From positions 103,781 through 167,780 of the forward strand of contig NZ_OCVX01000003.1 in the NCBI RefSeq assembly GCF_900232995.1: a stretch of DNA of 64,000 nucleotides, in the 5' to 3' direction. This document shows, piece by piece, positions 1 to 11,621 of the stretch (position 1 is the first letter of the stretch; the number at the start of each line of letters is the position of its first letter). The translations under genes were made by a program, and so were the position numbers. Under the pieces are notes generated by a model. That model did no database searches. It was not told the DNA's origin and worked only from the letters and a program-made list of their open reading frames with translations. Source of the DNA: Mycobacterium simulans. Its GTDB lineage: Bacteria > Actinomycetota > Actinomycetes > Mycobacteriales > Mycobacteriaceae.

Positions 1-162
1 GGGCTGATGACCGCCTTGAGTCCGCATTTCGCAGGCAAGATCCTCAACCTTTGCAATGAGGGCGACCCGATCTGCTCGGGCGGCAACCAATGGAAGGCAC
101 ATATGGGCTACGTGCCCGGCTTGACCAACGAGGCCGCGAGTTTCGTCGCGAGCAAACTCTAA
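1..162 (+). CDS. Cutinase-family serine esterase, C-terminal 53 residues (5' end outside window)
   Basis: Frame 1 is open from the window edge to TAA at 160-162. The translation carries the two C-terminal catalytic landmarks of the cutinase family: a GDPIC segment holding the catalytic Asp and a following His in KAHMGYVPG, a spacing usual for mycobacterial cutinase-like (Cut/Culp) lipases. These secreted alpha/beta hydrolases cleave ester lipids; the nucleophile Ser must lie upstream of the window. In M. tuberculosis cut3 and cut4 lie just before truA, which fits this position. It could be either paralogue, so no symbol is given. Confidence 0.8.
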   Translation, partial: GLMTALSPHFAGKILNLCNEGDPICSGGNQWKAHMGYVPGLTNEAASFVASKL

Positions 163-295
163 GATTCGACATAGTTGGCACCCCGCGCAATACGCGGTTA
201 GGATCACCGCACCTCACCAACGACGCTGACCCGCACTTTCAAGGTTTCACAAGGATATTGGCAATCCTTTGACAGGTTTGCGTTCGGGAGGATTA

Positions 296-1951
296 ATGCA
301 CGGCGTCGAAACAGACATCGAGAGCACTCTCCCAGCGAACCTCGACAAGGCCACGGCCAGCGGTGAGACACTCGAGGACTACACGCTGCGCTTCGCACCA
401 CGCAGCTACCGGAAGTGGTCACCCGCGGTGGTGGGAATCTCGGCTCTCGGCGGCATCGCCTATCTTGCCGACTTCGCAATCGGGGCCAACGTCGGCATCA
501 CCTGGGGTACTGCGAATGCCCTATGGGGCATCGGGATATTCGCATTGGTGGTCTTCACCACCGGGTTGCCGCTGGCCTACTACGCAGCGCGCTACAACAT
601 CGACCTGGATCTGATTACCCGCGGAAGTGGCTTCGGCTACTACGGGTCGGTGGTGACCAACGTGATCTTTGCGACGTTCACCTTCATCTTCTTCGCGCTC
701 GAAGGCTCAATCATGGCTCAAGGCCTCAACCTCGGCCTTCATGTTCCGCTGTGGCTGGGCTATGCCTGCTCAACCTTGTTGATCTTTCCATTGGTGATGT
801 ACGGCATGAAAGTCCTGTCGCAGCTTCAACTTTGGACTACCCCATTGTGGCTGTGTCTGATGGTGGCCCCGTTTTGCTACCTAGTGATCAGCCATCCCGA
901 TTCGGTTGGGCAGTTCTTCGCCTATGCCGGCAAAGCCGGCCACGGCGGCGTCACCGTCGGCTCCGTCCTGCTGGCGGCGGGCGTCTGCCTATCCCTGATC
1001 GCTCAGATCGCCGAACAGATCGACTACCTACGCTTCATGCCGCCGCGTACACCGAAGAACTCACGCAGATGGTGGACATGGATGCTGCTAGCTGGGCCCG
1101 GCTGGGTGGTCTTCGGCGCGATCAAGCAGATAATCGGGCTGTTCCTGGCGGTCTATCTGATTTCCAACATCGCCGGGTCCACGGCAATCGCCAATTTGCC
1201 GGTACACCAGTTCACGCAGATCTACTGCAATTTCATGCCGGGCTGGCTGGCGCTTACCCTCGCGGTTGTCTTGGTGGTCCTCAGCCAGGTCAAGATCAAC
1301 GTCACAAATGCGTATTCGGGCTCTCTGGCATGGACAAATTCGTTCACGCGTGTCACCAAGCATTACCCCGGGCGCGTTGTGTTCCTTGGGGTGAACCTTG
1401 GCATCGCGCTAATCCTGATGGAAGCCAACATGTTTGACTTCCTTAATACCATTCTTGGTTTCTACGCCAACTGCGGCATGGCGTGGGTGGTGACGGTGGC
1501 ATCCGACATTGTCTTCAACAAGTTCCTACTCGGCCGCTCCCCGCGCACCCCTGAGTTCCGTCGCGGGATGCTGTATGCCATCAACCCGGTCGGCTTCGGG
1601 TCGATGTTGTTGGCCGCCGGGATCTCGATCGTCGCGTTCTTCGGCGGTCTGGGCGCGGTACTGCGGCCCTATTCGCCGTTGGTGGCGATCGTCATCGCGT
1701 TGGCGATGCCGCCAATCCTGGCAATCCTCACCAAAGGCAAGTACTACATTCGCCGCACCCACGACGGCATCGATTTGCCGATGTATGACGAGCACGGCAA
1801 TCCCTCATCCGAGCGCTTGAACTGCCATGTTTGCGCTCAAGACTTCGAGCGGCCCGACATGTTGAGCTGCGAGGCGCACCGCGCATATATCTGTTCACTG
1901 TGCTTGTCCACCGATAAGAACGGCGAGCACCTACTTCCGGCCCAGGCCTAA
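296..1951 (+). CDS. NCS1-family purine/cytosine-type permease with a Cys-rich C-terminal tail
   Basis: A 551-aa integral membrane protein with about 12 hydrophobic segments. The N-terminal region (TLRFAPRSYRKWSP, then a glycine-rich first helix) and ITRGSGFGYYGS are typical of nucleobase:cation symporter-1 proteins, which import cytosine, purines or related ring compounds with H+ or Na+. The start is ATG 296, preceded by GGGAGG at 287-292; an upstream TTG at 269 would put this ribosome site inside the gene. After the last helix the final ~45 residues are soluble and hold CHVC, a CEAH segment and CSLC, spaced like a small zinc-binding knuckle, an uncommon addition to a transporter. Substrate cannot be told from sequence. 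It is followed by PPE genes on the same strand. Confidence 0.8.
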   Translation: MHGVETDIESTLPANLDKATASGETLEDYTLRFAPRSYRKWSPAVVGISALGGIAYLADFAIGANVGITWGTANALWGIGIFALVVFTTGLPLAYYAARYNIDLDLITRGSGFGYYGSVVTNVIFATFTFIFFALEGSIMAQGLNLGLHVPLWLGYACSTLLIFPLVMYGMKVLSQLQLWTTPLWLCLMVAPFCYLVISHPDSVGQFFAYAGKAGHGGVTVGSVLLAAGVCLSLIAQIAEQIDYLRFMPPRTPKNSRRWWTWMLLAGPGWVVFGAIKQIIGLFLAVYLISNIAGSTAIANLPVHQFTQIYCNFMPGWLALTLAVVLVVLSQVKINVTNAYSGSLAWTNSFTRVTKHYPGRVVFLGVNLGIALILMEANMFDFLNTILGFYANCGMAWVVTVASDIVFNKFLLGRSPRTPEFRRGMLYAINPVGFGSMLLAAGISIVAFFGGLGAVLRPYSPLVAIVIALAMPPILAILTKGKYYIRRTHDGIDLPMYDEHGNPSSERLNCHVCAQDFERPDMLSCEAHRAYICSLCLSTDKNGEHLLPAQA

Positions 1952-2052
1952 CGCCAGTCGAGCTACTATATCCTGAAGCGATTATTGCTATATAATATTA
2001 TTTCTCTAGTCTGTCTTTGTGTCGGACGGTTACTTCCCTGCTCAAGAAAGCC

Positions 2053-3108
2053 TTGATCACTATTGACGCGCCGATCGACCCGAACTTCTTCGGGGCATTA
2101 CCGCCCGAGATCAACTCCGGTCGCATGTACGCCGGTGTCGGTTCGGGGCCCCTGATGGCCGCCGCGGCCGCCTGGGACGCGCTCGCGGCAGAGCTCACGT
2201 CGGCGGCGACTGGCTACAGCTCGGTGCTCTCCGAGCTGACGAGCCTGCCGTGGCGAGGACCCGCGTCGGTTTCCATGATCCGCGCCGTCGCACCCTATGT
2301 GGCCTGGCTGCAAACCACGGCCGCGCAAGCCGAGCAGACGGGCATGCAGGCTAGGGCCGCCGCCGCGGCCTACGAGGCCGCATTCGCGATGACCGTGCCG
2401 CCGCCGCTCGTCGCGGCAAACCGGGCGTTGCTGACGGCGCTGATCGCAACGAACTTTTTCGGGCAGAACACACCAGCGATCGCGGCCACCGAAGCCGAGT
2501 ACGCCGAGTTCTGGGCGCAAGACGCCGCGGCCATGTACAACTACGCCGCCGCTTCGTCTGCGGCCTCCGTATTGACCCCGTTCGCGCCGCCGCCGACCAC
2601 CACAAACCCCGACATTGCCCCGCAGCTGATCTCCAAGCTGCAACCGGTGAAACCGCCTTGGTTTCCCATACTTCCGACCAACGACTGGAACGTCTTGGTT
2701 AACACGTGGGGATTGGCGTATTTCGGAATGGGGATCATCCAGCTCGGTACCCTGTTCGCACAGCAACTGATCTCCGAACCCGTGAGTGCAGCCGCCGGTG
2801 CCCCCGCCGCCGCGGTGGTAGCCCCGGGCTTGGCGCGGGCGGTTTCTGGGCCCGTGGCAGCGGGTTTGGGCCAGGCCGACCAGGTCGGGTTGATATCGGT
2901 GCCAGCGACTTGGGCCACCTCGTCTCCCGCGTTAAACGATGGCGCCGCTGGGATTTCGGACATCGGAGTCGCTGCCGCTCCGACCAATGCGTCCGGGCCG
3001 CTGTTTCCCGGCGCGCCGCTGACCAACGGGGAACGGCCCGCGAAATTCGCTCGACGTCGATACGGGCGCCGCTTCAGGGTCATGTCACGTCCGCCGGCTG
3101 CGGGCTAA
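2053..3108 (+). CDS. PPE family protein, SVP subgroup
   Basis: PPE proteins are type VII-secreted or surface proteins that usually fold as a helical pair with a PE partner. The conserved N-terminal domain is clear: [16 protein letters not shown], a WxG-type turn in LPWRGPAS, and long Ala-rich helices to about residue 170. The C-terminal part has the SVP signature (LISVPATW) and ends [15 protein letters not shown] 2053 is chosen as start because AAGAAAG lies just before it and it gives a normal PPE N-terminus; GTG 2017 would add 12 unrelated residues. No PE gene is adjacent. The gene is followed 20 nt later by a second PPE-SVP gene with a similar C-terminus, so the two probably arose by duplication and are co-transcribed. 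Confidence 0.85.
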   Translation: MITIDAPIDPNFFGALPPEINSGRMYAGVGSGPLMAAAAAWDALAAELTSAATGYSSVLSELTSLPWRGPASVSMIRAVAPYVAWLQTTAAQAEQTGMQARAAAAAYEAAFAMTVPPPLVAANRALLTALIATNFFGQNTPAIAATEAEYAEFWAQDAAAMYNYAAASSAASVLTPFAPPPTTTNPDIAPQLISKLQPVKPPWFPILPTNDWNVLVNTWGLAYFGMGIIQLGTLFAQQLISEPVSAAAGAPAAAVVAPGLARAVSGPVAAGLGQADQVGLISVPATWATSSPALNDGAAGISDIGVAAAPTNASGPLFPGAPLTNGERPAKFARRRYGRRFRVMSRPPAAG

Positions 3109-3128
3109 CAGTTCAGGAAGGAAGCGAC

Positions 3129-4274
3129 ATGTTGCCAACGGTGGACTTTGGGGCATTGCCGCCCGAGATCAACTCCGCGCGTATGTATTCGGGTCCGGGG
3201 TCGGCGCCGATGTTGACCGCCGCATCGTCGTGGAGCGGGTTGGCCGCCGAGTTGACCTCGACCGCAACCGATTACGAGAAGGTGATCAACACGCTGCGCT
3301 GCGAAGAGTGGGTGGGCCCCTCGTCGGCGGCCATGGCCGAGTCGGTCGCACCCTACGTGGCGTGGCTGCGTGCCACCGCCGCTCGGGCCGAGGAGTCGGC
3401 CAGCAAGGCGCGTCTGGCGGCCGCTGCGTATGAGACCGCATTCGCGGCGACGGTGCCTCCGCCACAGATTGCGGCAAACCGCGTCCGGCTGGCGTCGCTG
3501 GTCTCCGCCAATGTCCTGGGTATCAATGCCGCTGCGATTGCGGCCGCCGAGGCCGAATACGGCGAAATGTGGGCTCAAGACTCCGCGGCCATGTACAGCT
3601 ACGCCGGCCCCGCGGCAACCGCCGCGACGGTCACGCCCCACAGTCCGCCCCCGCAGACCACCAGCCCGAACGGTGCGGCCACGCAGGCCGGTGCCGTTAC
3701 CCGTGCCGCAGCCACCACGGCCGGTGCGACGCAGTCCACGCTGTCGCGGCTGATGTCGGAGGTACCGGGCGTGTTGCGTGGCCTCACAACCCCGTTGACC
3801 GACACACCGGGACCTATCGAACGGTTCCTTGAGTGGTACGCGCCCTTCGCCAACTTTTTCTACGACACCCTCGGGCTGCCATTTTTCGGCGCCGGCATTG
3901 CCAGCTTCTTTGCCTCAACCGCCAAGACCATGGGGCTCATCGGTCCGGCAGCCGCCGCCGCACCCGAGGCCGCTGCGGCCGCGACAGGCGCGGCACAAAT
4001 GGTGAGCAGCGGACCCGTGGCCGCGGCTGCGGGCAACGCAGGCGTAATCGGTAAGCTCTCAGTACCCCCCACTTGGGCGGGAGCAAGCCCGGCGCCAACG
4101 CTGACGCCCGCTACCGAATTCGTCAGCGATGTGGTCGAGCCGGCTGACTTCGCACCAGCCGGAAATGTGGTGGGCGGCATGCCGGTTGCCGGCTCGGGCC
4201 GAAGCGGCGCGGGTTCGGGTCCCCGATACGGGGTCCGCCTCACCGTGATGGGTCGCCCTCCGTCAGCGGGCTAA
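3129..4274 (+). CDS. PPE family protein, SVP subgroup (second of a tandem pair)
   Basis: 381 aa. It begins [20 protein letters not shown], has the WxG turn in EEWVGPSS, the Ala-rich helical hairpin to about residue 175, a Pro/Thr/Ala linker, a hydrophobic stretch ([12 protein letters not shown]) and the SVP motif (KLSVPPTW) before the end [22 protein letters not shown] at 3117-3126 supports ATG 3129. The C-terminus matches that of the PPE gene immediately upstream. Role inferred from family: export through an ESX system to the cell surface. Its stop codon (4272-4274) overlaps the stop codon of the convergent truA. Confidence 0.88.
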   Translation: MLPTVDFGALPPEINSARMYSGPGSAPMLTAASSWSGLAAELTSTATDYEKVINTLRCEEWVGPSSAAMAESVAPYVAWLRATAARAEESASKARLAAAAYETAFAATVPPPQIAANRVRLASLVSANVLGINAAAIAAAEAEYGEMWAQDSAAMYSYAGPAATAATVTPHSPPPQTTSPNGAATQAGAVTRAAATTAGATQSTLSRLMSEVPGVLRGLTTPLTDTPGPIERFLEWYAPFANFFYDTLGLPFFGAGIASFFASTAKTMGLIGPAAAAAPEAAAAATGAAQMVSSGPVAAAAGNAGVIGKLSVPPTWAGASPAPTLTPATEFVSDVVEPADFAPAGNVVGGMPVAGSGRSGAGSGPRYGVRLTVMGRPPSAG

Positions 4275-5113
4275 CGCGTCCGCAAATCCCGGGTGATCAC
4301 GGCTCTTGACGCGAGCTCGTCGTCTGGCGGATAGTCGACACCGATCAGCGTCAGGCCATGCGGTGGCGCGGCCGCGAAGTCGCTGGAACGGCTTGTGGTG
4401 GTGAGCAATTCACGACACCAGGCCGCGGTGCGCCGGTGCTCGCCGACGGCCAGCAAGGCTCCCACCAGCGATCGCACCATCGACCAGCAGAACGCGTCGG
4501 CGGTCACTCGCGCGGTGATCAGGTCGCCGTCCCGCGACCAATCCAGCCGCTGCAGGTCTCGGATGGTGGTTGCACCATCGCGACGTCGGCAGAACGCCGC
4601 GAAGTCGTGCAAGCCCAACAGCTCTCGCGACGCCGTATTCATCGCATCGATGTCTAGAGCGCGCGGCCAGGCGGTGACGTAGCGCGCCTGCTGCGGTTCC
4701 ACCCCGTAAGGCGCCGTCGACAATCTGTAGGTGTAGTGCCGTCGCAGCGCCGAAAATCGAGCGTCGAAATCACTTGGTGCGCGGGCGATGTCGATGATAC
4801 GGACATCGGTGGGCAGGAATCGGCCCAACCGACGCAACAACGGCGCAAACTCCGGATCACCGGTGCGCGATGAGCGCGCATAGGCGTTCGGCAACGCCTC
4901 GACCGGAACGTCAGCATGGGCCACCTGGCCGGTGGCATGCACTCCCGCGTCGGTGCGCCCCGCCGCGCGCAGCCGCACCGGCGTGCGGAACACGGTCGTC
5001 AGCGCCTCATTGAGAACACCGGCGACCGTGCGCTGTCCAGCTTGCGCCGCCCAGCCCGCGAAATCGGTTCCGTCGTAGGCGATATCGAGCCGCAGACGGA
5101 CGTCCCCATTAAT
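4271..5113 (-). CDS. truA: tRNA pseudouridine(38-40) synthase TruA
   Basis: TruA isomerises uridines 38-40 in tRNA anticodon arms. The reading frame gives [18 protein letters not shown], then [18 protein letters not shown] with the catalytic Asp in the GRTDAGVH motif, and the later HDFAAFCRR segment. The first in-frame ATG/GTG/TTG is GTG 4993, inside the conserved core and before GRTDAG, so that start would delete about 40 essential residues. Upstream the frame stays open into the 3' end of rplQ with no ATG, GTG or TTG. A non-standard start (ATT 5113 or CTG 5119, at the rplQ stop) or translational coupling is needed; 5113 is a working estimate. Last gene of the alpha operon. Confidence 0.85.
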   Translation of the reverse strand: MNGDVRLRLDIAYDGTDFAGWAAQAGQRTVAGVLNEALTTVFRTPVRLRAAGRTDAGVHATGQVAHADVPVEALPNAYARSSRTGDPEFAPLLRRLGRFLPTDVRIIDIARAPSDFDARFSALRRHYTYRLSTAPYGVEPQQARYVTAWPRALDIDAMNTASRELLGLHDFAAFCRRRDGATTIRDLQRLDWSRDGDLITARVTADAFCWSMVRSLVGALLAVGEHRRTAAWCRELLTTTSRSSDFAAAPPHGLTLIGVDYPPDDELASRAVITRDLRTR

Positions 5114-5669
5114 TCTCAGGGGCCTCTTCGGGCTCGTCCGCGGGGGCCTCCTCGGCGGGCTCAGCCTCGGACACCTCAGCCTCGGCCACGTCAGCCTCGG
5201 GCACCTCAGCCTCGGGCTCCACCGCTGCCTGCGGCGCCGCCGCGGCCACCGCGGGTGCAGCCTTCTTCGATGCCTTCACGCGCCGTGCCCGGTCCGCCTC
5301 CGAGGTAACCGTCTTCTCTCGTACCAGTTCGATCACTGCCATCGGAGCGTTGTCGCCCTTGCGCGCCTCGACCTTGATGATGCGGGTGTAGCCGCCCTCG
5401 CGGTCGGCGAAGAACGGCCCGATCTCGGCGAACAGGGCGTGCACCACATCCTTGTCGCGGATCTTCTTGAGCACCTCACGCCGATTGTGCAACGTGCCCT
5501 TCTTGGCGTGGGTGATCAGCTTCTCCGCGTAGGGCCGCAGCGCCCGCGCCTTCGGCTCGGTGGTCTTGATCCGGCCGTGCTCGAACAACGACGTGGCCAG
5601 GTTGGCCAGAATCGCCTTCTGGTGCGAAGACGACCCGCCGAGGCGAGGGCCCTTGGTGGGCTTGGGCAT
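5109..5669 (-). CDS. rplQ: 50S ribosomal protein L17
   Basis: The first ~120 residues are a typical L17 domain ([20 protein letters not shown], then [20 protein letters not shown]). The remaining ~60 residues form the long Ala/Glu-rich acidic tail usual in mycobacterial L17, here with near-repeats of the type [18 protein letters not shown]. It lies 31 nt downstream of rpoA in the alpha operon, as in most bacteria, and its 3' end overlaps the probable beginning of truA. Confidence 0.97.
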   Translation of the reverse strand: MPKPTKGPRLGGSSSHQKAILANLATSLFEHGRIKTTEPKARALRPYAEKLITHAKKGTLHNRREVLKKIRDKDVVHALFAEIGPFFADREGGYTRIIKVEARKGDNAPMAVIELVREKTVTSEADRARRVKASKKAAPAVAAAAPQAAVEPEAEVPEADVAEAEVSEAEPAEEAPADEPEEAPEN

Positions 5670-5700
5670 TGCTGACGCTCCTGTCTAGATTGGACGCAAT

Positions 5701-6816
<1,116 letters not shown>

Positions 6817-7422
6817 TTACTTCGAGTAGTACTCGACGATTAGCTGTTCGGTGAGCGGGACGTCGATCTGTGCCCGCTCGGGCAACTGGTGGATCAAGAT
6901 GCGTTGGCGCTCGCCGACGACCTGCAGCCAGCTCGGAATCGGACGGTCACCCGCGGTCTCCCGGGCGATTTGGAACGGCACCGTGTTGAGCGACTTGTCC
7001 CGCACGTCGATGATGTCGTACTGCGAAACCCGGTAGCTGGGGACGTTGACATGTACGCCGTTGACGCTGAAGTGTCCGTGGCTGACGAGCTGGCGGGCCA
7101 TCCGGCGGGTGCGCGCCAGGCCGGCGCGGTACACGACGTTGTCCAGCCGGCTCTCCAAAATCCTCAGCAATTCCTCACCGGTCTTGCCGGGCTGCCGCAC
7201 GGCCTCTTCGTAGTAGCGGCGGAATTGCTTTTCCATCACGCCTTAGGTGAAGCGGGCCTTCTGCTTCTCCTGCAGCTGCAGCAGGTATTCGCTCTCCTTG
7301 ATCCGCGCGCGGCCGTGCTGGCCGGGCGGGTAGGGACGCTTTTCGAAGGCCTGGTCGCCACCGACGAGGTCGGTGCGCAACCGTCGCGATTTGCGGGTGA
7401 CGGGTCCGGTGTAACGAGCCAT
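6817..7422 (-). CDS. rpsD: 30S ribosomal protein S4, interrupted by an in-frame stop at codon 60
   Basis: From ATG 7422 the frame encodes [20 protein letters not shown] and continues as S4 up to QKARFT, then meets TAA at 7245-7243. The frame then continues without a shift as [11 protein letters not shown] and runs through the S4 RNA-binding domain ([17 protein letters not shown]) to a normal end. The whole reading frame is 202 codons including the final stop, the usual S4 size. Mycobacterial S4 has Tyr (TAC) at position 60, so one base (C to A in the coding strand) makes the stop. GTG 7239 and ATG 7236 follow the stop within a few bases, so reinitiation is conceivable. S4 is a primary 16S rRNA binder and normally essential. 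A sequencing error is the simplest explanation. Confidence 0.93.
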
Positions 7423-7433
7423 GTGTCTATCTC

Positions 7434-7850
7434 CTAAACCCTGCGGCGCTTGGGCGGGCGGACGCCGTTGTGCGGCTGGGGGGTGACGTCAGAGATCGCA
7501 CCGACCTCCAGACCAGCGGCCTGCAGCGACCGGATCGCGGTCTCACGGCCCGAGCCCGGGCCCTTCACGAACACGTCGACCTTGCGCACGCCATGCTCCT
7601 GGGCCTTGCGCGCGGCGTTCTCCGCTGCCAGCTGAGCGGCGAACGGAGTCGACTTGCGGGATCCCTTGAAGCCGACGTGACCCGACGACGCCCACGCGAT
7701 GACGTTGCCCTGCGGGTCGGTGATCGTCACGATCGTGTTGTTGAAGGTGCTCTTGATGTGCGCGGCACCGTGCGGGACGTTCTTCTTTTCTTTGCGGCGG
7801 GTCTTCTGGCCCTTCTTGGGTCCTGCCCCAGTTGCCTTCTTCGGTGGCAT
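7434..7850 (-). CDS. rpsK: 30S ribosomal protein S11
   Basis: 138 aa, full length. The family core is present: [40 protein letters not shown] and the C-terminal [19 protein letters not shown]11 lies in the platform of the small subunit. The gene lies 11 nt upstream of the rpsD start and 3 nt after the rpsM stop, within the alpha operon. Confidence 0.99.
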   Translation of the reverse strand: MPPKKATGAGPKKGQKTRRKEKKNVPHGAAHIKSTFNNTIVTITDPQGNVIAWASSGHVGFKGSRKSTPFAAQLAAENAARKAQEHGVRKVDVFVKGPGSGRETAIRSLQAAGLEVGAISDVTPQPHNGVRPPKRRRV

Positions 7851-7853
7851 CGT

Positions 7854-8228
7854 TTACCTGGCCTTCTTCTTGCCTGCGATGGTGCGCTTGGGGCCTTTGC
7901 GGGTCCGCGCGTTGGTTTTGGTCCGTTGGCCACGCACCGGCAGGCCGCGGCGGTGCCGCAGGCCTTGGTAGCAGCCGATCTCGATCTTGCGGCGGATGTC
8001 GGCCTGCACCTCGCGGCGCAAGTCACCCTCGACCTTCAGGTTGGCTTCGATGTAGTCACGCAGATGGGTCAGCTGGTCATCGGTGAGGTCCTTGGTGCGC
8101 AGGTCCTTGTCGATGCCGGTGGCCGCCAGAATTTCGTTCGAACGGGTACGGCCAATGCCATAGATGTAGGTCAGCGCGATCTCCATCCGCTTATCGCGTG
8201 GTAGATCGACGCCTACTAGTCGAGCCAT
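7854..8228 (-). CDS. rpsM: 30S ribosomal protein S13
   Basis: 124 aa. Begins [20 protein letters not shown], with [20 protein letters not shown] and the basic tail [20 protein letters not shown] that contacts P-site tRNA. An A-rich purine ribosome site (AAAGAAGAGGA) precedes ATG 8228. Overlapping-phase neighbours rpsK (3 nt gap) and rpmJ (about 190 nt upstream) give the usual order. Confidence 0.99.
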   Translation of the reverse strand: MARLVGVDLPRDKRMEIALTYIYGIGRTRSNEILAATGIDKDLRTKDLTDDQLTHLRDYIEANLKVEGDLRREVQADIRRKIEIGCYQGLRHRRGLPVRGQRTKTNARTRKGPKRTIAGKKKAR

Positions 8229-8421
8229 AGGTGGCGTTTCCTCTTCTTTAGCGGAGGTCTTGTCCCAGTCCGTTCCCTGGCCCCAAAAATCGATTGGGGC
8301 TGCGGGGCCCGGCCTCCGTCCGGGCGTGGATGAGCTGGCCCATCTCTATAGATGCCAGCCGCTCATTGGTGCTGGGAGGTCTGCATTCAGTTGTCCGGCG
8401 GCGGGCGTCAGTCCTGGGGAC

Positions 8422-8535
8422 TCAGCCCTGCCGCTGCTTGTGGCGCGGATCGGAGCAGATCACCATGACCCGCCCGTGCCGACGGATCACCCTGCACTTG
8501 TCACAGATCGGCTTGACGCTCGGGTTCACCTTCAC
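8422..8535 (-). CDS. rpmJ: 50S ribosomal protein L36
   Basis: A 37-codon gene found by hand translation. It starts at GTG 8535 and reads [20 protein letters not shown] and onward to [13 protein letters not shown] with TGA at 8424-8422. The zinc ribbon ligands C-x2-C...C-x4-H are present, so this is the zinc-binding (C+) form of L36. It lies between infA and rpsM, the usual bacterial position. It is followed by about 190 nt without a gene before rpsM. Confidence 0.96.
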
Positions 8536-8586
8536 GGCAGTCTCGGTCCTGTTCTCTGGGCTTCGCTTTAGACGTTGGCGTCGTTA

Positions 8587-8808
8587 CTACTTGTACCGGT
8601 ACACGATGCGGCCCCGGGACAGGTCATAGGGCGACAACTCCACCACCACCCGGTCCTCGGGGAGGATGCGGATGTAGTGCTGCCGCATCTTGCCGCTGAT
8701 GTGGGCGAGCACCTTGTGGCCGTTTTCCAGCTCAATGCGAAACATGGCATTGGGCAGGGGCTCGACCACACGACCCTCGACCTCTATGGCACCGTCCTTC
8801 TTGGCCAT
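8587..8808 (-). CDS. infA: Translation initiation factor IF-1
   Basis: 73 aa, full length: [20 protein letters not shown], then [20 protein letters not shown] and the end [16 protein letters not shown], a single OB-fold that blocks the ribosomal A site during initiation. It is the first gene of the alpha-operon block; the 238-nt spacer to the divergent LLM gene at 9047 must hold the promoter, although no clear -10/-35 pair stood out by eye. Confidence 0.99.
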
Positions 8809-9046
8809 TGGCTTTCTGGCGATCCTTACTTCTTGTCAGTGCACCCGGTTCGGCGCAGCAGGTGTCCGGACTACAAAACGTGAGCAGGTGATGGAAATTC
8901 CGCGAAGTGCTCCGAGAAATTTCAGGACTGGGCACGCCAAGAGCCGGCACGGGACGCCGCACCGTCGGTCCACAATACTCGCACCGCTGCACTCGGTGCA
9001 AAACGCCGCTGGAATAGGCCCCGACTGAGTGCGGGTTGGACCTTGC

Positions 9047-9913
9047 ATGACTGATGCTCAAGCTAGTGCCCATGCCGGTTCGGGAGCCAACAGGCCCAGC
9101 CTGGGCCGGTTCGGATCATTCGGATTCGGCGTCACGCCTCAACAAGCCCAAGAAATCGAAGCCCTCGGTTACGGGGCCGTCTGGGTCGGCGGTTCACCGC
9201 CCGCCGAGCTGGCCTGGGTGGAACCCATCCTCGAAGCGACGACCACGTTGCAGGTGGCCACCGGCATCGTCAACATCTGGTCCGCGGCCGCAAAGCCGGT
9301 CGCCGAGTCATTCCACCGGATCGAAAAGGCCTACCCGGGCCGCTTCCTGCTGGGTATCGGTGTTGGTCACCCGGAGGCGACCAGCGAATACCGCAAGCCT
9401 TACGACGCGCTGGCGCAGTATTTGGATCGGCTCGACGACTATGGCGTGCCGGCCAACCGCCGGGTGGTGGCGGCACTGGGCCCGCGGGTACTGAAACTGT
9501 CCGCGCAACGCAGCGCGGGAGCCCACCCGTACCTGACCACTCCGGAACACACCGCACACGCCCGTGAGCTGATCGGTCCGTCGGCGTTCCTGGCACCCGA
9601 ACACAAGGTGGTACTGACCACCGATGCCGACAAAGCCCGCGCGGTAGGCCGCAAGGCCCTCAATGTCTATCTCAAGCTGGCCAATTACCAGAACAGCTGG
9701 AAGCGGCTGGGCTTCACCGACGACGACATCGCCCCACCAGGCAGCGACCGCCTCGTCGACGCCGTGGTCGCCTACGGCACGACCGATGCCATCGCGGCTC
9801 GGCTCAACGAGCACCTCGATGCCGGTGCCGACCATGTGCCGGTCCAGGTCCTCACCAAGAGCGAAAACCTGGTCCCCGCGCTCGCCGAATTGGCTGGGGG
9901 GCTGCTCGGCTAA
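9047..9913 (+). CDS. LLM-class F420-dependent oxidoreductase
   Basis: 288 aa, luciferase-like monooxygenase fold (TIM barrel). Recognisable elements are FGSFGFGVTPQQAQEIEALG at the first strand/helix, YGAVWVGGSPP, TTLQVATGIVNIW, and RFLLGIGVGHPE, the glycine-rich strand 3-4 signature of mycobacterial F420 enzymes. Such enzymes transfer hydride to or from cofactor F420; the substrate is unknown. The H37Rv equivalent (Rv3463) sits in the same place between infA and rmlB. The start is ATG 9047; an upstream GTG at 9029 is not supported by a ribosome site. The stop is followed 9 nt later by the rmlB start, so the three plus-strand genes probably form an operon. Confidence 0.85.
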   Translation: MTDAQASAHAGSGANRPSLGRFGSFGFGVTPQQAQEIEALGYGAVWVGGSPPAELAWVEPILEATTTLQVATGIVNIWSAAAKPVAESFHRIEKAYPGRFLLGIGVGHPEATSEYRKPYDALAQYLDRLDDYGVPANRRVVAALGPRVLKLSAQRSAGAHPYLTTPEHTAHARELIGPSAFLAPEHKVVLTTDADKARAVGRKALNVYLKLANYQNSWKRLGFTDDDIAPPGSDRLVDAVVAYGTTDAIAARLNEHLDAGADHVPVQVLTKSENLVPALAELAGGLLG

Positions 9914-10918
<1,005 letters not shown>

Positions 10919-10919
10919 G

Positions 10920-11528
10920 ATGAAGGTACGCGAACTCGACGTCCCCGGCGCCTGGGAGATCACCCCCACCATCCATGGCGATCCTCGTGGACTGTTCTTT
11001 GAATGGCTTACCGACCATGGGTTTAGCGCATTCGCCGGTCACCGCTTGGATGTCCGGCAAGCCAACTGCTCGGTGTCGTCGGCAGGTGTGTTGCGCGGCT
11101 TGCACTTCGCCCAGCTGCCACCGAGTCAGGCCAAATACGTCACCTGTGTGTCCGGCTCAATATTCGATGTCGTCGTCGACATCCGCTTGGGCTCACCGAC
11201 CTTCGGCCGGTGGGCCTCGGTTCTGCTCGACGATCAAGACCGCAGGACAATTTACATCTCCGAAGGACTGGCGCACGGTTTCCTTGCCCTGCAAGACAAT
11301 TCGACCGTCATGTACCTGTGTTCGGCGGAATACAACCCGCAGCGCGAGCATACGATCTGCGCTACCGACCCCACCCTGGCGATCGACTGGCCGCTGGTCG
11401 ACGGTGCCGCCGCCAGCCTGTCAGACCGCGATGCAGCAGCCCCCAGCTTCGACGAGGTACGCGCTTCCGGCCTGCTGCCCACCTGGGAGGAAACCCAGCG
11501 GTATATCGAAAATCTGCGCGGCAATTAA
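10920..11528 (+). CDS. rmlC: dTDP-4-dehydrorhamnose 3,5-epimerase
   Basis: 202 aa cupin. Third step of dTDP-L-rhamnose synthesis. Seen are GDPRGLFFEWL near residue 20, VLRGLHFAQLPP with the catalytic His of the RGLHxQ-like motif, KYVTCVSGSIFDVVVDIR and ISEGLAHGFLAL with the second active-site region. It follows rmlB directly (ATG 10920 after TGA 10916-10918), so the pair is translationally coupled. rmlA and rmlD are not in the window. Confidence 0.97.
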   Translation: MKVRELDVPGAWEITPTIHGDPRGLFFEWLTDHGFSAFAGHRLDVRQANCSVSSAGVLRGLHFAQLPPSQAKYVTCVSGSIFDVVVDIRLGSPTFGRWASVLLDDQDRRTIYISEGLAHGFLALQDNSTVMYLCSAEYNPQREHTICATDPTLAIDWPLVDGAAASLSDRDAAAPSFDEVRASGLLPTWEETQRYIENLRGN

Positions 11529-11621
11529 ACCCATCTGTACGACAGCAGCGCGGCCATCCATACTGCTTCACTAGATCCCGCTGGCATCGCGGGTGCGGAC
11601 CTACCGGTTAGGAGAACTTGG

